Assembly (NCBI RefSeq): GCF_035539115.1
Contig: NZ_DATLJA010000066.1
Coordinates: forward strand, 1 to 6,445
From: Desulfitobacterium_A sp035539115
Lineage (GTDB): Bacteria > Bacillota > Desulfitobacteriia > Desulfitobacteriales > Desulfitobacteriaceae
DNA length: 6,445 bases
Direction: 5' to 3'
The notes beneath the pieces are model-generated. The model worked only from the letters and a program-made list of their open reading frames with translations. It had not been told where the DNA came from and searched no databases. Below, in pieces: positions 6,030-6,445 of the stretch. Numbering within the stretch: position 1 is the stretch's first letter; every line of letters starts with the position of its first letter. A program made the position numbers and the translations under genes.

Positions 6030-6058
6030 AGTGTATTCACCTAACTAGGGATTATCAA
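6030..6058 (-). promoter_or_regulatory. Candidate sigma-A-type promoter of the deacetylase-like gene
   Basis: On the minus strand TTGATA (6053-6058, five of six matches to TTGACA) is followed after exactly 17 bases by TACACT (6030-6035, four of six matches to TATAAT). It lies about 55 bases before the chosen ATG at 5975, in the only intergenic stretch upstream of the gene. Confidence 0.4.
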
Positions 6059-6106
6059 TACTCTTTTATCATTTTCAGAGAATTAACTTTAACTGAATTG
6101 CGGAGA

Positions 6107-6127
6107 GAGCTCTAAATATTAGAGCTC
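6107..6127. repeat. 9-bp perfect hairpin
   Basis: GAGCTCTAA and TTAGAGCTC are exact reverse complements around the 3-base loop ATA. No T-run follows on either strand, so it is not a standard terminator, though it lies between the M15 peptidase stop and the next promoter. On the minus strand a T6 run (6136-6141) precedes it rather than follows it. Confidence 0.45.
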
Positions 6128-6188
6128 ACAAAAGAACAAAAAAGGCTCACCGTGAAAAATAATGATCAATTAAGATGTCTAAAATGGT

Positions 6189-6256
6189 CCCCTCTACTTC
6201 ACCGACGGTTGCTTAAGAAGTTCCATATACATCGAGCACGGTCCGGTGGCGAGGGG
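6189..6256. repeat. Nested imperfect inverted repeat after the peptidase gene
   Basis: The outer arms CCCCTC (6189-6194) and GAGGGG (6251-6256), and inner arms CACCG (6200-6204) and CGGTG (6244-6248), are complementary and nested, enclosing about 39 bases. It starts 13 bases past the peptidase stop on the transcribed strand. It could be an RNA 3'-end structure or an insertion-sequence scar; no ORF was found in it. Confidence 0.3.
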
Positions 6257-6268
6257 TAAGATGGACTT

Positions 6269-6445
6269 TTACCTCGGAGGTCTTTTCCCATTTTGAAGAT
6301 CCTCAGTGGTTAATCCAAAGGTATATTGAAAATGTGGGAAATCAACAATTGATTTAAACCTGCCACCCCACTCAAGCCCAACTTGTTCCCCTAAACGACC
6401 CATTAGATTAAACTTCGTTTGATCATTTGAAACTTGGTTATTTTC
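6269..6445 (-). CDS. M15-family cell-wall peptidase/endolysin, C-terminal part
   Basis: The gene enters from the right edge with no start in the window; 58 codons precede the TAA at 6269-6271. The visible part contains GLEWGGRFKSIVDFPHFQ, the C-terminal signature of zinc-dependent M15 peptidases (L-Ala-D-Glu endopeptidases such as phage endolysins and CwlK, and related VanY-type D,D-carboxypeptidases). In that family the Glu of GLEWGG (residue 25 of the visible part) is the catalytic base and the His of PHFQ (residue 38) is a zinc ligand. The rest of the site lies outside the window. The end, TFGLTTEDLQNGKRPP, also fits M15 endolysin-like tails. It probably cleaves peptidoglycan stem peptides, as an autolysin or a prophage lysin. 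The choice between these needs the N-terminal half. Confidence 0.87.
   Translation of the reverse strand, partial: ENNQVSNDQTKFNLMGRLGEQVGLEWGGRFKSIVDFPHFQYTFGLTTEDLQNGKRPPR

Overview
The window looks like a chromosomal segment from a low-GC Gram-positive bacterium (Bacillota). Genes have AGGAGG-type ribosome binding sites, and the content includes a small Bacillus/Clostridia-type protein kinase, a TIGR01777 epimerase-like protein, a cell-wall peptidase tail and a secreted deacetylase-like protein. A Desulfosporosinus/Desulfitobacterium-like clostridium is my best guess, from general feel only. Every gene I can support lies on the minus strand, so transcription runs from the right edge to the left edge.

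Following transcription from the right: the C-terminal 58 residues of an M15 peptidase/endolysin-like enzyme enter from the edge (6269-6445). A ~300-base spacer follows, holding inverted repeats and a candidate promoter. Next comes a secreted protein with NodB-like features (4623-5975), whose natural C-terminus appears to have been lost to a frameshift and remains readable in another frame down to 4514. After an AT-rich spacer with a perfect 13-bp hairpin come a double zinc-ribbon protein (3919-4287) and a Ser/Thr protein kinase (3171-3914), separated by 4 bases and almost certainly cotranscribed. The kinase frame stays open for 62 codons beyond its TAG stop. Then come a TIGR01777 SDR-like protein (2011-2934), a 40-aa mini-protein with a strong ribosome binding site (1828-1950) and, in the same frame after a TAA, an 80-codon membrane-protein ORF (1558-1800).

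The left third is sparser. About 430 bases (1125-1557) show no convincing intact gene but contain a good minus-strand Rho-independent terminator at 1096-1139. Beyond it lies an intact isochorismatase-family cysteine hydrolase (371-910). The left edge holds the C-terminal remnant of a transposase with in-frame stops.

No CRISPR array, tRNA, rRNA or complete insertion sequence is visible. The main theme is erosion: one frameshifted gene tail, two frames that stay open past a stop codon, and a dead transposase, set among intact housekeeping-like enzymes. The clearest functional partnership is the zinc-ribbon/kinase pair. I see no clear new defence or mobile system. The most interesting leads are the three frame-interruption cases and the orphan terminator.
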